Under the pieces are notes generated by a model that saw nothing but the letters and a program-made list of their open reading frames with translations, searched no databases and had not been told where the DNA came from. A program made the translations under genes and the position numbers. Below, in pieces: positions 63,978-64,000 of a stretch of 64,000 nucleotides of DNA (the first letter of the stretch is position 1; every line of letters begins with the position of its first letter). Source of the stretch: CAWFKS01 sp963816435 (GTDB taxonomy: Bacteria > Pseudomonadota > Alphaproteobacteria > Rhizobiales > Rhizobiaceae); NCBI GenBank assembly GCA_963816435.1, contig CAWFKS010000005.1, positions 186,001 to 250,000 of the forward strand. The letters are read 5' to 3'.

Positions 63978-64000
63978 GAGACACCTCCCGGGCGGGCTCC

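Overview
This 64 kb window is chromosomal DNA of an alphaproteobacterium of the order Rhizobiales (Hyphomicrobiales), most likely the Mesorhizobium/Phyllobacteriaceae neighbourhood. The evidence is the GC-rich sequence, both a type II glutamine synthetase (glnII) and a glnB-glnA pair, DUF2735 and DUF2865 proteins, a giant growth-pole-ring protein, the cell-cycle kinase CckA, and a RIME-like palindrome. I see no tRNA, rRNA, insertion sequence, prophage or CRISPR array.

Layout. 0-5.7 kb: end of the spc/alpha ribosomal block (rpmD-rplO-secY-adk-rpsM-rpsK-rpoA-rplQ). 5.7-12.5 kb: a Do-type periplasmic protease, rarA, a HemG-like flavoprotein, crcB, an RluC-type pseudouridine synthase, an EamA exporter and an ATP12-like F1 assembly chaperone. 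12.5-16.6 kb: a nitrogen-assimilation island with DUF2735, glnII, and convergent glnB-glnA. 16.6-30.6 kb: NAD(P)HX repair enzyme, a hydratase, stress and membrane genes, a 3-methyladenine glycosylase, nadE, a von Willebrand A protein with five 88-residue repeats, an MFS transporter coupled to a second-type gltX, and a DUF2865 protein. 30.6-36.7 kb: maeB, an FAH-family enzyme, an SDR, a metallophosphoesterase and a dipeptide epimerase. 36.7-41.2 kb: an Mla-type lipid ABC transporter operon (permease, ATPase, MCE protein, lipoprotein). 41.4-48.1 kb: the ~2,017-residue GPR-like protein and a divergent Hpt protein. 48.2-54 kb: ferredoxin, ferredoxin reductase, DUF922 protein, folP-folB-folK and a Kef-type antiporter. 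54-62.2 kb: an exported protein, ycjF/ycjX, sixA, dksA, a FliO-like protein and cckA. 62.5-64 kb: urtA, start of a urea ABC transporter operon.

Themes. (1) Nitrogen regulon: near-consensus sigma-54 -24/-12 promoters lie before glnII, glnB and urtA. (2) Cell cycle and polar growth: CckA, the GPR-like protein, an Hpt protein and candidate CtrA boxes.

Main caveat. From 16.6 kb onward I infer about 25 single-base frameshifts in 17 genes. Every one needs one base removed to restore the family-like reading; none needs a base added. This same-sign pattern looks like residual insertion errors in the assembly rather than mass gene decay. Coordinates of those genes are given for the reconstructed whole gene. 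The first 16.6 kb has no such break.
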